Assembly: GCA_025999255.1 (NCBI GenBank)
Contig: BNXB01000005.1
Location: forward strand, 1-48,743
DNA from: Bacteroidia bacterium
GTDB taxonomy: Bacteria; Bacteroidota; Bacteroidia; Bacteroidales; Azobacteroidaceae
DNA: 48,743 bases
Reading direction: 5' to 3'
The first letter of the stretch is position 1, and the number at the start of each line of letters is the position of its first letter. Made by a program: the position numbers and the translations under genes. A model generated the notes under the pieces. The model saw nothing but the letters and a program-made list of their open reading frames with translations, did no database searches and was not told the origin of the DNA. Shown here one piece after another: positions 41,544 through 48,743 of the stretch.

Positions 41544-41564
41544 TTGACTAACAAAATTAGTCAA
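41544..41564 (-). promoter_or_regulatory. Palindromic operator over the MATE promoter
   Basis: Arms TTGACTAA and TTAGTCAA (8 bp, perfect) around a 5-nt spacer. On the minus strand TAATTTTG (41552-41559), an exact -7 element, lies inside the palindrome, 31 bp before the MATE start codon. A dimeric repressor bound here would block RNA polymerase. Confidence 0.7.
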
Positions 41565-41610
41565 AAAATTCGTAAAACCGGGAACAATCGGCAATATTGT
41601 CGGGAACTTC

Positions 41611-41680
41611 TTGTAACCCCCTATAACTCCTTGTAATTTCTTGTAACTCCCTATAACTCCCTATAACTCCTTGTAACTCC
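41611..41680. repeat. Seven exact 10-bp units TTGTAACTCC
   Basis: Seven consecutive units of exactly 10 bp (TTGTAACTCC or CTATAACTCC, with two more degenerate), the reverse complement of the units at 4921-4980. Unlike 44937-45080, no opposite-facing arm is found here. It lies between the MATE promoter and the operator of the membrane/wHTH pair. Confidence 0.9.
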
Positions 41681-41731
41681 CCAATATGTTAATTAATGTC
41701 AAAAATTTGCACAATAAAAAAACAACCACTT

Positions 41732-41761
41732 ACTTTGCAATTCAAAGTACTTTTATAAACA
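41732..41761 (+). promoter_or_regulatory. Operator/promoter region of the membrane-wHTH pair
   Basis: ACTTTGCAATTCAAAGT (41732-41748) is an imperfect palindrome, followed by ACTTTTATAAACA, which repeats exactly at 42716-42728. The whole stretch of about 30 bp is nearly identical to that upstream of creD at 42699-42728, with one difference in the palindrome. Likely the binding site of the wHTH protein encoded at 42390. Confidence 0.7.
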
Positions 41762-41770
41762 AAAATCAAA

Positions 41771-42376
41771 ATGAAGCAAGAATTAGAAACATTACAGGAA
41801 ATTCGAAACCTGATGGAAAGAAGCAGCAGGTTTATCGGTTTAAGTGGTTGGAGCGGCATTGCAGCCGGATGTTGCGCCCTGATTGGGGCCTCTTTAGCCT
41901 ACCCGATCGTTTCCGACCGGCTGGAAACAGGAGAATATTACTCCGGGCAGGAACTCACAACCCTATTGTTGATCGGTTCGGGGACTTTCATTGCAGCTCT
42001 GATTTCAGCTTTCATTTTCACGTACGCCAAATCCAGGAAAACAAACACCCCGGTATTCGGGAAAACCAGCAAAAGATTAACTTGGACCGTTATTGTCCCT
42101 ATTTTCGTGGGAGGTATATTCTTATTGAAACTGATATCGCAAGGACTTTATGGATTAGTTGCACCCGGTTGCCTGATATTCTATGGTATCGCCCTGTTTG
42201 CTACGGGTAAACAAACGGTCAATGAAACACGATACCTGGCTTATTGCGAAATAATATTAGGCTGTATATCCCTGTGGAAAATAGGATACGGATTGTATTT
42301 CTGGGCAATCGGATTCGGTTTATTCCACATATTATACGGCGCTAGAATGTGGTATAAATACGATCGCAACCGATAA
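41771..42376 (+). CDS. Membrane protein co-transcribed with wHTH regulator
   Basis: 201 aa. The N-terminus MKQELETLQEIRNLMERSSRF, then five or six membrane helices (about 28-45, 58-77, 99-117, 121-140, 156-172 and 175-188). It resembles the membrane protein found in front of CreD/wHTH genes in Bacteroidota (start: LQEIRNLMERSSRFISLSG). Function unknown. Followed 13 bp later by the regulator gene, preceded by the operator at 41732. Likely in one transcript. Confidence 0.8.
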   Translation: MKQELETLQEIRNLMERSSRFIGLSGWSGIAAGCCALIGASLAYPIVSDRLETGEYYSGQELTTLLLIGSGTFIAALISAFIFTYAKSRKTNTPVFGKTSKRLTWTVIVPIFVGGIFLLKLISQGLYGLVAPGCLIFYGIALFATGKQTVNETRYLAYCEIILGCISLWKIGYGLYFWAIGFGLFHILYGARMWYKYDRNR

Positions 42377-42389
42377 ATATCCCATTTTC

Positions 42390-42683
42390 ATGAAGGTAGA
42401 AAACTTAAATAAGGCTTTCGACAATAGAATCCGTCTCGGAATTATGAGCATTCTAATGGTCAATCAGGAAATGAATTTCAATTCCCTGAAAGAAATGTTA
42501 CAGGTTACGGATGGGAACCTTGCTTCCCATCTCAAAGGACTTGAAGAAATAGGTTATATCTCTGTAAACAAAGGATTTATCGGAAGAAAAACAAATACAA
42601 CTTACGAAATTACAAAAAATGGAGAAAAAGCTTTCAGGGAACATCTGGACGCACTTGAAATTTTAATTAAAAATATACGATAA
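42390..42683 (+). CDS. Winged-helix transcriptional regulator
   Basis: 97 aa. A single compact wHTH domain: NKAFDNRIRLGIMSILMVNQ, FNSLKEMLQVTDGNLASHLK, GLEEIGYISVNKGFIGRKTN, and the end TTYEITKNGEKAFREHLDAL. This is the ArsR/MarR-like one-domain family annotated transcriptional regulator HTH_27/DUF2582 next to CreD genes. There is no metal-binding Cys pattern. The two nearly identical palindromes upstream of its own transcript and of creD are likely its targets. Confidence 0.88.
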   Translation: MKVENLNKAFDNRIRLGIMSILMVNQEMNFNSLKEMLQVTDGNLASHLKGLEEIGYISVNKGFIGRKTNTTYEITKNGEKAFREHLDALEILIKNIR

Positions 42684-42698
42684 ATTTTTTACTCATAA

Positions 42699-42728
42699 AC
42701 TTTGAAATTCAAAGTACTTTTATAAACA
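42699..42728 (+). promoter_or_regulatory. Operator/promoter region of creD
   Basis: ACTTTGAAATTCAAAGT (42699-42715) is a palindrome perfect around its centre, followed by ACTTTTATAAACA. The element is nearly the same as at 41732-41761. It sits 31 bp before the creD start codon. Confidence 0.75.
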
Positions 42729-42745
42729 TAATAAATAAGAAAAAC

Positions 42746-44143
42746 ATGGAAACAAAAAAATTTTCAGAACAAGGAAAAAACATTCCCATTGAAGAGAAGA
42801 AAGAACAGGATGTGAATTATAGTCGCATATTCAAGTCAAAAGGAATATCCCTGACATTCAAAGGAATTTGTATTTTTATACTGACATTATTACTGTTAAT
42901 TCCTACGATCATAATATCGGAACTGGTTCGGGAACGGAAGTCGAGGCAAAAGGAAGTCCGGGAAGAAGTCAGTGAAAAATGGGCTAACAGCCAAACTCTG
43001 ACAGGGCCGATTCTGATTATTCCCTATAAAAAAATCATACAATCCGACCCTAAAACCGGAAACGTCGAATACGGAACGGAAAACCTATATATCCTGCCGG
43101 AAAAACTGGATATTGAAGGAATTGTTTCCCCTCAAATCCGTCATAGAAGTATATTCGATGTCACGGTATATCAATCGGAATTAACATTCAAAGGACATTT
43201 TGCTCCTATTAATCCCGAATCCCAGGATATTCCGGAGAACGATTTTCTTCCGGAAAAAGCGATGATTTACTTCGGATTATCAGACTTCAAGGGAATCGAA
43301 AATCAACTATCCATCCGCCTGGATAACAAAACGTATGAATTAAACGCCTCGGATATTCTATCCTCCCTGAATTCAAACGGACTATCCAGCCCCATTTCAA
43401 TATCTTCCGGCAACTTAACAACAACTCTTCCGTTCAACCTGGGACTAAAGATTAAAGGTTCCGGCGATTTACATTTCACCCCTATCGGGAAAACAAACAA
43501 TACCGCGCTGACATCTTCCTGGAATAATCCTTCATTTACAGGCTCCTTTCTTCCAAATACTCCGGCGGATATTTCAGAATCAGGATTCTCCGCCAAATGG
43601 CAAGTACTCTACCTAAACCGGAATTATCCTCAAATATGGAAGAACCAGACCTATGATATATCCAAATCGAATTATGGAGTATCGTTACTTCAATCAACGG
43701 ATTCGTATGCAAAAGCAGAGCGTTCGGTAAAATACGCTATTTTATTCATCGCCCTGACATTCGCATTATACTTCTTTATTGAGATTCTCCAGAAAAAGAA
43801 AGTACATCCCTTACAATACGGTTTGGTCGGAATTGCATTATGTGTCTTTTATACCCTCCTATTGTCTATCGGAGAATACATTTCCTTCGATTATGCTTAC
43901 CTGATAGCTTCCGCTGCAACCATCACCCTGATTACATTATATACCAAAGGAGCTTTCGGAGAATGGAAAATTGCAATAATCTTCGGGATTGTTCTTTCTT
44001 CCTTATACGGATTTATTTATATTCTGATTCAATTACAGGACGGAGCGTTACTGTTCGGAAGTATCGGGTTATTCCTGTTACTGGCTGTTGCGATGTATTA
44101 TTCGAAAAAGATCGATTGGTACGGAAATTATCAGTCATCATAA
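42746..44143 (+). CDS. creD: Inner membrane protein CreD family
   Basis: 465 aa. CreD family (named for the E. coli CreBC regulon protein linked to envelope stress and colicin tolerance; molecular role unknown). Seen: the N-terminal helix SLTFKGICIFILTLLLLIPT, then LVRERKSRQKEVREEVSEKW, ANSQTLTGPILIIPYKK, a large periplasmic domain (about 80-320), and five C-terminal helices (about 325-455, starting YAILFIALTFALYFFIEILQ). Downstream of wHTH, with its own copy of the operator. Probably repressed by it. Confidence 0.93.
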   Translation: METKKFSEQGKNIPIEEKKEQDVNYSRIFKSKGISLTFKGICIFILTLLLLIPTIIISELVRERKSRQKEVREEVSEKWANSQTLTGPILIIPYKKIIQSDPKTGNVEYGTENLYILPEKLDIEGIVSPQIRHRSIFDVTVYQSELTFKGHFAPINPESQDIPENDFLPEKAMIYFGLSDFKGIENQLSIRLDNKTYELNASDILSSLNSNGLSSPISISSGNLTTTLPFNLGLKIKGSGDLHFTPIGKTNNTALTSSWNNPSFTGSFLPNTPADISESGFSAKWQVLYLNRNYPQIWKNQTYDISKSNYGVSLLQSTDSYAKAERSVKYAILFIALTFALYFFIEILQKKKVHPLQYGLVGIALCVFYTLLLSIGEYISFDYAYLIASAATITLITLYTKGAFGEWKIAIIFGIVLSSLYGFIYILIQLQDGALLFGSIGLFLLLAVAMYYSKKIDWYGNYQSS

Positions 44144-44194
44144 ATTTATTCGAATTGTAATGGAATCGCCCACGTCGAATATATCCCTCTCTGT

Positions 44195-44908
44195 TTACGA
44201 CTGTGCAACACCCATAAAATAATCCGTCAGTTCGACAATAGCAGCCCCGCCGGTATTATTGATATCCCGTTTTACCAGGCCATTTTCGAGCAATACAACA
44301 CGGGTACTGATATCGGTCGTATAATTCAGGTTATGACTGGATATCAAGACTGTCGTATTCCGTTCCTTATTCATTTTCAGAATCAGATCCTTAATTTCTA
44401 TCTGGGAACTTGGATCCAGGAAATTAAAGGGTTCGTCCAGAATCAAAACATCGGGATTAACCATCATGGCTGCAATAATCCCGATTTTTTGTTTATTCCC
44501 TGCCGAAAAATTACGGATATATTTCTTTTGTCCCATGATTTCATTACCCATAAACCGGGTATAAATCTGTAGCCGTTCGTCCAGTTCGGCACGGCTTATG
44601 TGATATGCTTCTCCGACAAAATAAAGGTATTCTTCCGGGGTCAGGTACTCTATCAGGAAACGGTTGTCGATAAACGAACCGGTATATGACTTCCACTCCT
44701 CACTTCCGGACACATCTGTTCCCTTACTCAATACGAATCCTTTGTCAGCCTTCAACAGATCAAGCATCAGCCTGAACATGGTCGTTTTTCCGGCTCCATT
44801 ATTTCCAACCAATCCTAATAGTTCCCCTTGTACAATATTTAATTCCGGAATGTCAATGGCCGTTTTTGTTCCAAAATTTTTGACTAAATCCTTGATTTGT
44901 ATCTCCAT
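44195..44908 (-). CDS. ABC transporter ATPase
   Basis: 237 aa. Walker A GNNGAGKTT at 35-43, signature NFSAGNKQKI at 133-142 (S-A-G in place of S-G-G), Walker B DVLILDEPFNFLDP at 153-166, H-loop ISSHN. Probably energises the DUF5687 permease encoded just upstream on the same strand, although a 170-bp gap with an inverted 10-bp-unit repeat lies between. The system is likely an exporter (no binding protein). Substrate unknown. Confidence 0.9.
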   Translation of the reverse strand: MEIQIKDLVKNFGTKTAIDIPELNIVQGELLGLVGNNGAGKTTMFRLMLDLLKADKGFVLSKGTDVSGSEEWKSYTGSFIDNRFLIEYLTPEEYLYFVGEAYHISRAELDERLQIYTRFMGNEIMGQKKYIRNFSAGNKQKIGIIAAMMVNPDVLILDEPFNFLDPSSQIEIKDLILKMNKERNTTVLISSHNLNYTTDISTRVVLLENGLVKRDINNTGGAAIVELTDYFMGVAQS

Positions 44909-44936
44909 TTTTATTAAATTTAATATTTATAAAATT

Positions 44937-45080
44937 AGGGAGTTACAAGGAGTTACAGGGAGTTATAGGGAGTTAAAAGAAGAAGGTTTTTCATTTTAAG
45001 CATAAAACTCATCTTAACTCCCTGTAACTCCTTGTAACTCCTTGTAACTCCCTGCAACTTCATGTAACTCCTTGTAACTC
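44937..45080. repeat. Inverted repeat made of 10-bp units
   Basis: The left array (44937-44980) has four 10-bp units, of type AGTTACAAGG. After about 30 nt the right array (45011-45080) has seven exact 10-bp units in the opposite orientation (CTTGTAACTC type). The last unit contains the TGA stop codon of the DUF5687 gene. Folding would give a stem of 40 bp, between the permease and its ATPase gene. Confidence 0.9.
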
Positions 45081-46563
45081 AATTCCGAAACCCTTCCATA
45101 ATAATGTAACGCCTTTTCATCATACGATTGCAAGTCCATTTCAACCAGATATTGGATCCCAGAACAAATAAAACGCCTGTTGTCAACATGAAATAACATG
45201 CAATTTCTTCTGATGTCAGGGACTTTACTATTACAACCAAGCCAATCGGAACAAACATCGCTACCATAGTGATAATCATCTGGCTGGTCGTCGATGTTTT
45301 CCAATTCATGAATCCGGAATCCGATAAATCCAAAAAGGTTTTATTATAAACCCCGTTCTGGAAGACACAACAATAGACAACCCCGATATAATAAAAGAAA
45401 GCCGAAGTTATTAATAAAACAGACATCATCTTATTATACCATATAAAAGCCAACAATAGGAGATAAACCAAAAAGGAAATGACGACATAAGAATAATACT
45501 TTGCTTTCATCAAACTCAGGAACGAATGATTACGAGTTATTAAACCATCGAAATAAGACGATTCGGCCATAAACAAAAACTGTGAAAAAATCAGTCCGAA
45601 ACCGCCGACCATAAATCCAATCCAGAAAAGACTCATAAAAAAGTTTTCCAAAACCATCCTATTAGATACCAGTTGAACGCCAAAAATAACTAAAACTGCA
45701 ACAAATGTAAAAAGCTGGTTTTTCAGCCGCTTATTTCTGAAAATCAATTTGAGTTCCAGATTGATAAATTCTCCGATTTCTCCAAAACGATCGAGGAATG
45801 ACATATTGGAAAAAGAAACGGAATCCCTGACCTTTTCCCCCTGCATTTCCTTATATAATATAGAACGCATCAGCCAACGATTGGCGCACCACAGAAAGAT
45901 AAATATCCCGATAAATACAACCCAAGCTATCGGATTAGTTCCCATAAGCCAACTCCCGAACTGCTGGGTATAATCGCCAAAAGAAAAATTGAACTTAAAG
46001 GCCGCCACCAGAATACCGGCAATAATCACAGCAGGAAAAAACAGCTTCCATATACCTGTCTTTACCCACGCCTTAGTCAGGGCAACCAGCAAACTGTTGG
46101 CGATACATAACAGATAAAAACAAATTAAAAATACAAATACATGGAAAAATGAATACTCGACAGGAATCACCTTGAAGGCAAACGGTACTATCAAAAACAT
46201 CATATACCAATTCCACATGCTGACGAATTCCTTGGATTGCAGGAAATTAAAAAGTCCATTCCTTTTAATGGGCAAGGTCAGATAAGGCGCTATCTGCATT
46301 GACTGATTGGACTTCAATAAAAATTTAACCACAAAATCCGCCATCATAACATACAACAAGCCCGAATTAAAACAATCCAAAGGTGAGGCATAATTACCAA
46401 GCTCAAGACAAAGCCTATCCAGGAAAAAGCCTATAGCAAAAAATTCTACGGCAAGAAAACCAAAACAAACAAACATAAATATTTTCACACCCAAGTTTCG
46501 CTCAAACATTGGATGCCTCTTGAAAGCTTTCCATTGGTGGTTCCTCAGTTCTCTATATATCAT
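45079..46563 (-). CDS. DUF5687 ABC-type permease
   Basis: 494 aa, about 12 hydrophobic helices (for example GVKIFMFVCFGFLAVEFFAI, VFLICFYLLCIANSLLVALT, FGVQLVSNRMVLENFFMSLF). The opening MIYRELRNHQWKAFKRHPMFERN matches the DUF5687 family of Bacteroidota membrane proteins. The ATPase downstream is its likely partner. Its stop codon is in the right array of the 10-bp repeat. 38 bp after envC in the direction of transcription, so it may share a transcript with it. Confidence 0.85.
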   Translation of the reverse strand: MIYRELRNHQWKAFKRHPMFERNLGVKIFMFVCFGFLAVEFFAIGFFLDRLCLELGNYASPLDCFNSGLLYVMMADFVVKFLLKSNQSMQIAPYLTLPIKRNGLFNFLQSKEFVSMWNWYMMFLIVPFAFKVIPVEYSFFHVFVFLICFYLLCIANSLLVALTKAWVKTGIWKLFFPAVIIAGILVAAFKFNFSFGDYTQQFGSWLMGTNPIAWVVFIGIFIFLWCANRWLMRSILYKEMQGEKVRDSVSFSNMSFLDRFGEIGEFINLELKLIFRNKRLKNQLFTFVAVLVIFGVQLVSNRMVLENFFMSLFWIGFMVGGFGLIFSQFLFMAESSYFDGLITRNHSFLSLMKAKYYSYVVISFLVYLLLLAFIWYNKMMSVLLITSAFFYYIGVVYCCVFQNGVYNKTFLDLSDSGFMNWKTSTTSQMIITMVAMFVPIGLVVIVKSLTSEEIACYFMLTTGVLFVLGSNIWLKWTCNRMMKRRYIIMEGFRN

Positions 46564-46600
46564 AAATAAATATTTTTTATTAATATCTTTTTAGCATTTT

Positions 46601-47905
46601 TTAATTAAGCCAATTCAAAGGATTCAATTTTTGTTTTTCTTCTCGAATTTCGAAATGCAGTATAGCGCCATCTTCCGGATTTGTATAAATTGTTCCGAGA
46701 GCTTGTCCTGTTGACACCATATCTCCCCTTTTTACTATCAAATCCGTTAAATTACAATAAACAGTCAGGTAATTTCCATGACGAACAATAATATTATTGG
46801 ATTTATCGTTTCCAGGAACAGCAAATACAGCCGATACTTCTCCTTTGAAAACGGAACAAGCCTTATTCCCTGATGTAGTCTGGATATCAATTCCGTTATT
46901 ATTTCTCGTCACATGTTTAAGTCCGGGATCCTGATGTTGCCCGAAACCGGATACGACTTTATAATTTCCCTTCAAGGGATAAGGTAATTTCCCCTTATTA
47001 CTGAAAAAATTATCGGAAAGTACCCGTTCTTCCTTCGTCATTGAGAAACCGCCTTTTGTTTCGGTAATCCTGGTTTCTGCCGTTTGTTCCGGCGTTTTTA
47101 CCGGAGCTTTACTGTCTTTGGCCTTATTCTTTTCCGCCAGAGCCTTCGCCCCTGCTGCAGCCTTGGCTTCCCGTTCGGAACGGGCAATTTCATCCGCTAT
47201 AGCCTTCTCAATTGCGCGATCCAAAGCCTGGGCCTGTTTTTTCTTCCTACCCAATTCCGCATTCAACTGTTTTTGTTCTTTGCGCAGGGTTTGTACTTCC
47301 GTTTTCTGAACCGTTTCTTCCCCTACCAATTTTTCCTCCTCTAATTTCTTACCCTGGAGCAAATCCAGTTTTTCAGCTTTCGAGTGGATTAATTTTTCTT
47401 TTTCTACATTCAACTGATTCTGTTTTTTTACAACATCTTCGGCCTGTCGTCGCTCCCATTTGGAGAATTCCCTCAAATACAATACTCTACGATAGGATTG
47501 AGCAAAATTATCTGCAGAAAAAATAAACAACAATTTATTTTGCTCATTTTGACTGATATACATTTTCCGGACAGATTCGGCATAAATATCTTTTTTAGAT
47601 TTTAATTCCCGTTCCAGAACCTTAATATTGGATTCTGCAGAGTAGATCGCCTTATCAGCCTCATTAATTTCATCATTTAATAAACGAATGACTTCCCTCC
47701 GGGTTACAATTTGCCTGGTCAGCAGACTTAACCGGTTCAAGGCATTACTTGTCGTCCTTTTATTCTCATCCAGTAGTTGCTTTGTCTCTTCAATTTCGGC
47801 CTGGGCACTTTTACGCTGTTCCTCCAGACTCTTTATCCTGGGAGTTTGGGCTACAATTGCAACGGCCATCAACAACATGATATAAACGACAACTCTCTTC
47901 ATCAT
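46601..47905 (-). CDS. EnvC-like murein hydrolase activator (M23/LytM domain)
   Basis: 434 aa. Signal peptide (MMKRVVVYIMLLMAVAIVAQ), long coiled coil (about 25-275), linker, then a LytM domain (about 310-434): VVSGFGQHQDPGLKHVTRN, NNGIDIQTTSGNKACSV, NIIVRHGNYLTVYCNL and AILHFEIREEKQKLNPLNWL. The first zinc-ligand His of active M23 enzymes is Asn here (NNNGIDI), so the domain is likely inactive and regulates amidases at the septum, as EnvC does in E. coli. Its ATG overlaps the DUF4292 stop by 4 bp. Confidence 0.92.
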   Translation of the reverse strand: MMKRVVVYIMLLMAVAIVAQTPRIKSLEEQRKSAQAEIEETKQLLDENKRTTSNALNRLSLLTRQIVTRREVIRLLNDEINEADKAIYSAESNIKVLERELKSKKDIYAESVRKMYISQNEQNKLLFIFSADNFAQSYRRVLYLREFSKWERRQAEDVVKKQNQLNVEKEKLIHSKAEKLDLLQGKKLEEEKLVGEETVQKTEVQTLRKEQKQLNAELGRKKKQAQALDRAIEKAIADEIARSEREAKAAAGAKALAEKNKAKDSKAPVKTPEQTAETRITETKGGFSMTKEERVLSDNFFSNKGKLPYPLKGNYKVVSGFGQHQDPGLKHVTRNNNGIDIQTTSGNKACSVFKGEVSAVFAVPGNDKSNNIIVRHGNYLTVYCNLTDLIVKRGDMVSTGQALGTIYTNPEDGAILHFEIREEKQKLNPLNWLN

Positions 47906-48743
47906 ATACTATTGATTATCTTTATTGCCTGCGACAATGTAATCCGTTTGTATTTTGCCGGAATCTGAAATTCAATAGAGAAATCTCCGTCCAGTTCAAT
48001 CTTTGAATAAGAAAGATTCATGTTCGCCTCATCAGAAGGTAAATTCAAAACCATTGCCATTTTTACCGGGAAAATCCTGTCGGTCTGAAGCAACACAAAA
48101 TTATCGTACAACCAGGTCATCCGGGTTGACTTTCCATTGCTTTCAAGCTCTGTTTTACGGACTCGATCGGTATAATCGGAAGTAAATGTATAACTAACTC
48201 CCTGACGGTCTCTGGAACTGATATGAGCGACATACTGTTCCTGATCCACTTTTAACAGGTTATAATCTCCTGGAGTAATTTTTGTTTTACCTGCAATAAA
48301 CATCTGATTTGTGAATAAAGCTTCCAGATTCTGATATTCAAAGGCAAAATCAGCAACTTCCCTTATATCCCGAATCGCTTCCGCCACATACATCTTATCC
48401 TTTCGATCGATAAGTAAAATACTATCCGGAGTAACCACCATCCTGAACACCTCAGCATTCAGAAGTGGAATCGGAATCTGGAAAGATAGCATCAAGGCCT
48501 TGCCCTTAATTATTCTCAATAAAGCAGGAACAGACACACCCTTGTTTTTTTGTCCGGGTTTAAGATCCACACTCAGTTTTGCCGAAAATTTATCGTATGT
48601 CACCGTATTTGATAAAACAGCCGAAAGCAACTCGGTATTGCTTCTCTTAACCATATCAACAGCGCCCGTTTCCCGCTTGGTTTTACAAGAGGATAACAGT
48701 AATGAAATTATTAACGACAATAAAAAACAGTAATATCTGAAAC
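47902..48743 (-). CDS. DUF4292 lipoprotein, 5' end outside the window
   Basis: At least 272 aa. The reading frame stays open to the right edge (FRYYCFLLSLIISLLLSSC), so the real start lies beyond 48743 and the listed TTG at 48720 is internal. Lipobox LSSC in the first part of the frame. The mature part reads VTYDKFSAKLSVDLKPGQKN, KGVSVPALLRIIKGKALMLS and DRKDKMYVAEAIRDIREVAD, the DUF4292 pattern (LolA/LolB-like fold assumed by analogy). It precedes envC, as in other Bacteroidota, where it is thought to serve the outer membrane. Confidence 0.88.
   Translation of the reverse strand, partial: FRYYCFLLSLIISLLLSSCKTKRETGAVDMVKRSNTELLSAVLSNTVTYDKFSAKLSVDLKPGQKNKGVSVPALLRIIKGKALMLSFQIPIPLLNAEVFRMVVTPDSILLIDRKDKMYVAEAIRDIREVADFAFEYQNLEALFTNQMFIAGKTKITPGDYNLLKVDQEQYVAHISSRDRQGVSYTFTSDYTDRVRKTELESNGKSTRMTWLYDNFVLLQTDRIFPVKMAMVLNLPSDEANMNLSYSKIELDGDFSIEFQIPAKYKRITLSQAIKIINSI

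Noticed and set aside
45014..45304. 96-aa minus-strand reading frame ending in SYKEL/GVTGS repeats
   Set aside because: Its C-terminal half is the 10-bp repeat read as protein, and its N-terminal half is another frame of the DUF5687 gene.

Overview
The window looks like a chromosomal segment of a Bacteroidales bacterium (Bacteroidota). The evidence is a complete Bat (Bacteroides aerotolerance) operon, DUF4292/EnvC/DUF5687 genes in a row, a GBE1-like glycogen branching enzyme, A/T-rich leaders with few Shine-Dalgarno sites, and promoters of the Bacteroidota form TTTG-N19-TAnnTTTG (perfect copies at 12372-12402 and, minus strand, 21313-21343). I cannot place it to genus from the sequence alone.

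Layout. 24-8493 is housekeeping metabolism: gmd and fcl (GDP-L-fucose synthesis, minus), a YhcH/YiaL-type sugar protein with glgB (plus), manA (plus), and the fused aspartate kinase-homoserine dehydrogenase thrA (minus). 8778-21109 is an accessory island that ends next to a tRNA-Val gene. It holds a DUF4143-type ATPase, two head-to-head fragments of AbiEii-type nucleotidyltransferases, a Fic protein with an AbiEi-like N-terminus behind five phased operator-like repeats, and a twelve-gene unit. That unit is a complete branched-chain-amino-acid (HAAT/Liv) type ABC importer whose genes are interleaved with DUF3990/DUF3791 ADP-ribosyltransferase-like modules, an EgtD-like methyltransferase, a small membrane protein and a RhuM protein. 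Most junctions in it overlap by a few bases.

21204-26333 carries tRNA-Val, corA with a leader hairpin, an ECF sigma/anti-sigma pair with exported products, a signal-peptide-bearing PNPOx-fold protein and a DUF5715 lipoprotein. 26594-30120 is ftsY-rimO-HU-(HU-TM-LysM). 30245-38655 is the Bat operon (moxR, DUF58, a BatD-like/DUF4381-like protein, batA-E), followed by a DUF1080 protein. 39471-48743 holds a cytidylate-kinase-like gene, a MATE exporter, a wHTH regulator with a membrane partner and CreD, all with clear palindromic operators. It ends with a minus-strand unit of DUF4292, EnvC, DUF5687 permease and its ATPase; DUF4292 runs off the right edge.

Two things stand out. First, the Liv-type operon at 12372-21109 is the best candidate for an undescribed system: the interleaving and start/stop overlaps suggest transporter, ART-like modules, methyltransferase and RhuM are made together. 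Second, seven gene boundaries carry short tandem units of exactly 7, 8 or 10 bp, often arranged as large inverted repeats and several times running into stop or start codons. All functional names are by recognition of sequence patterns; no database search was possible.
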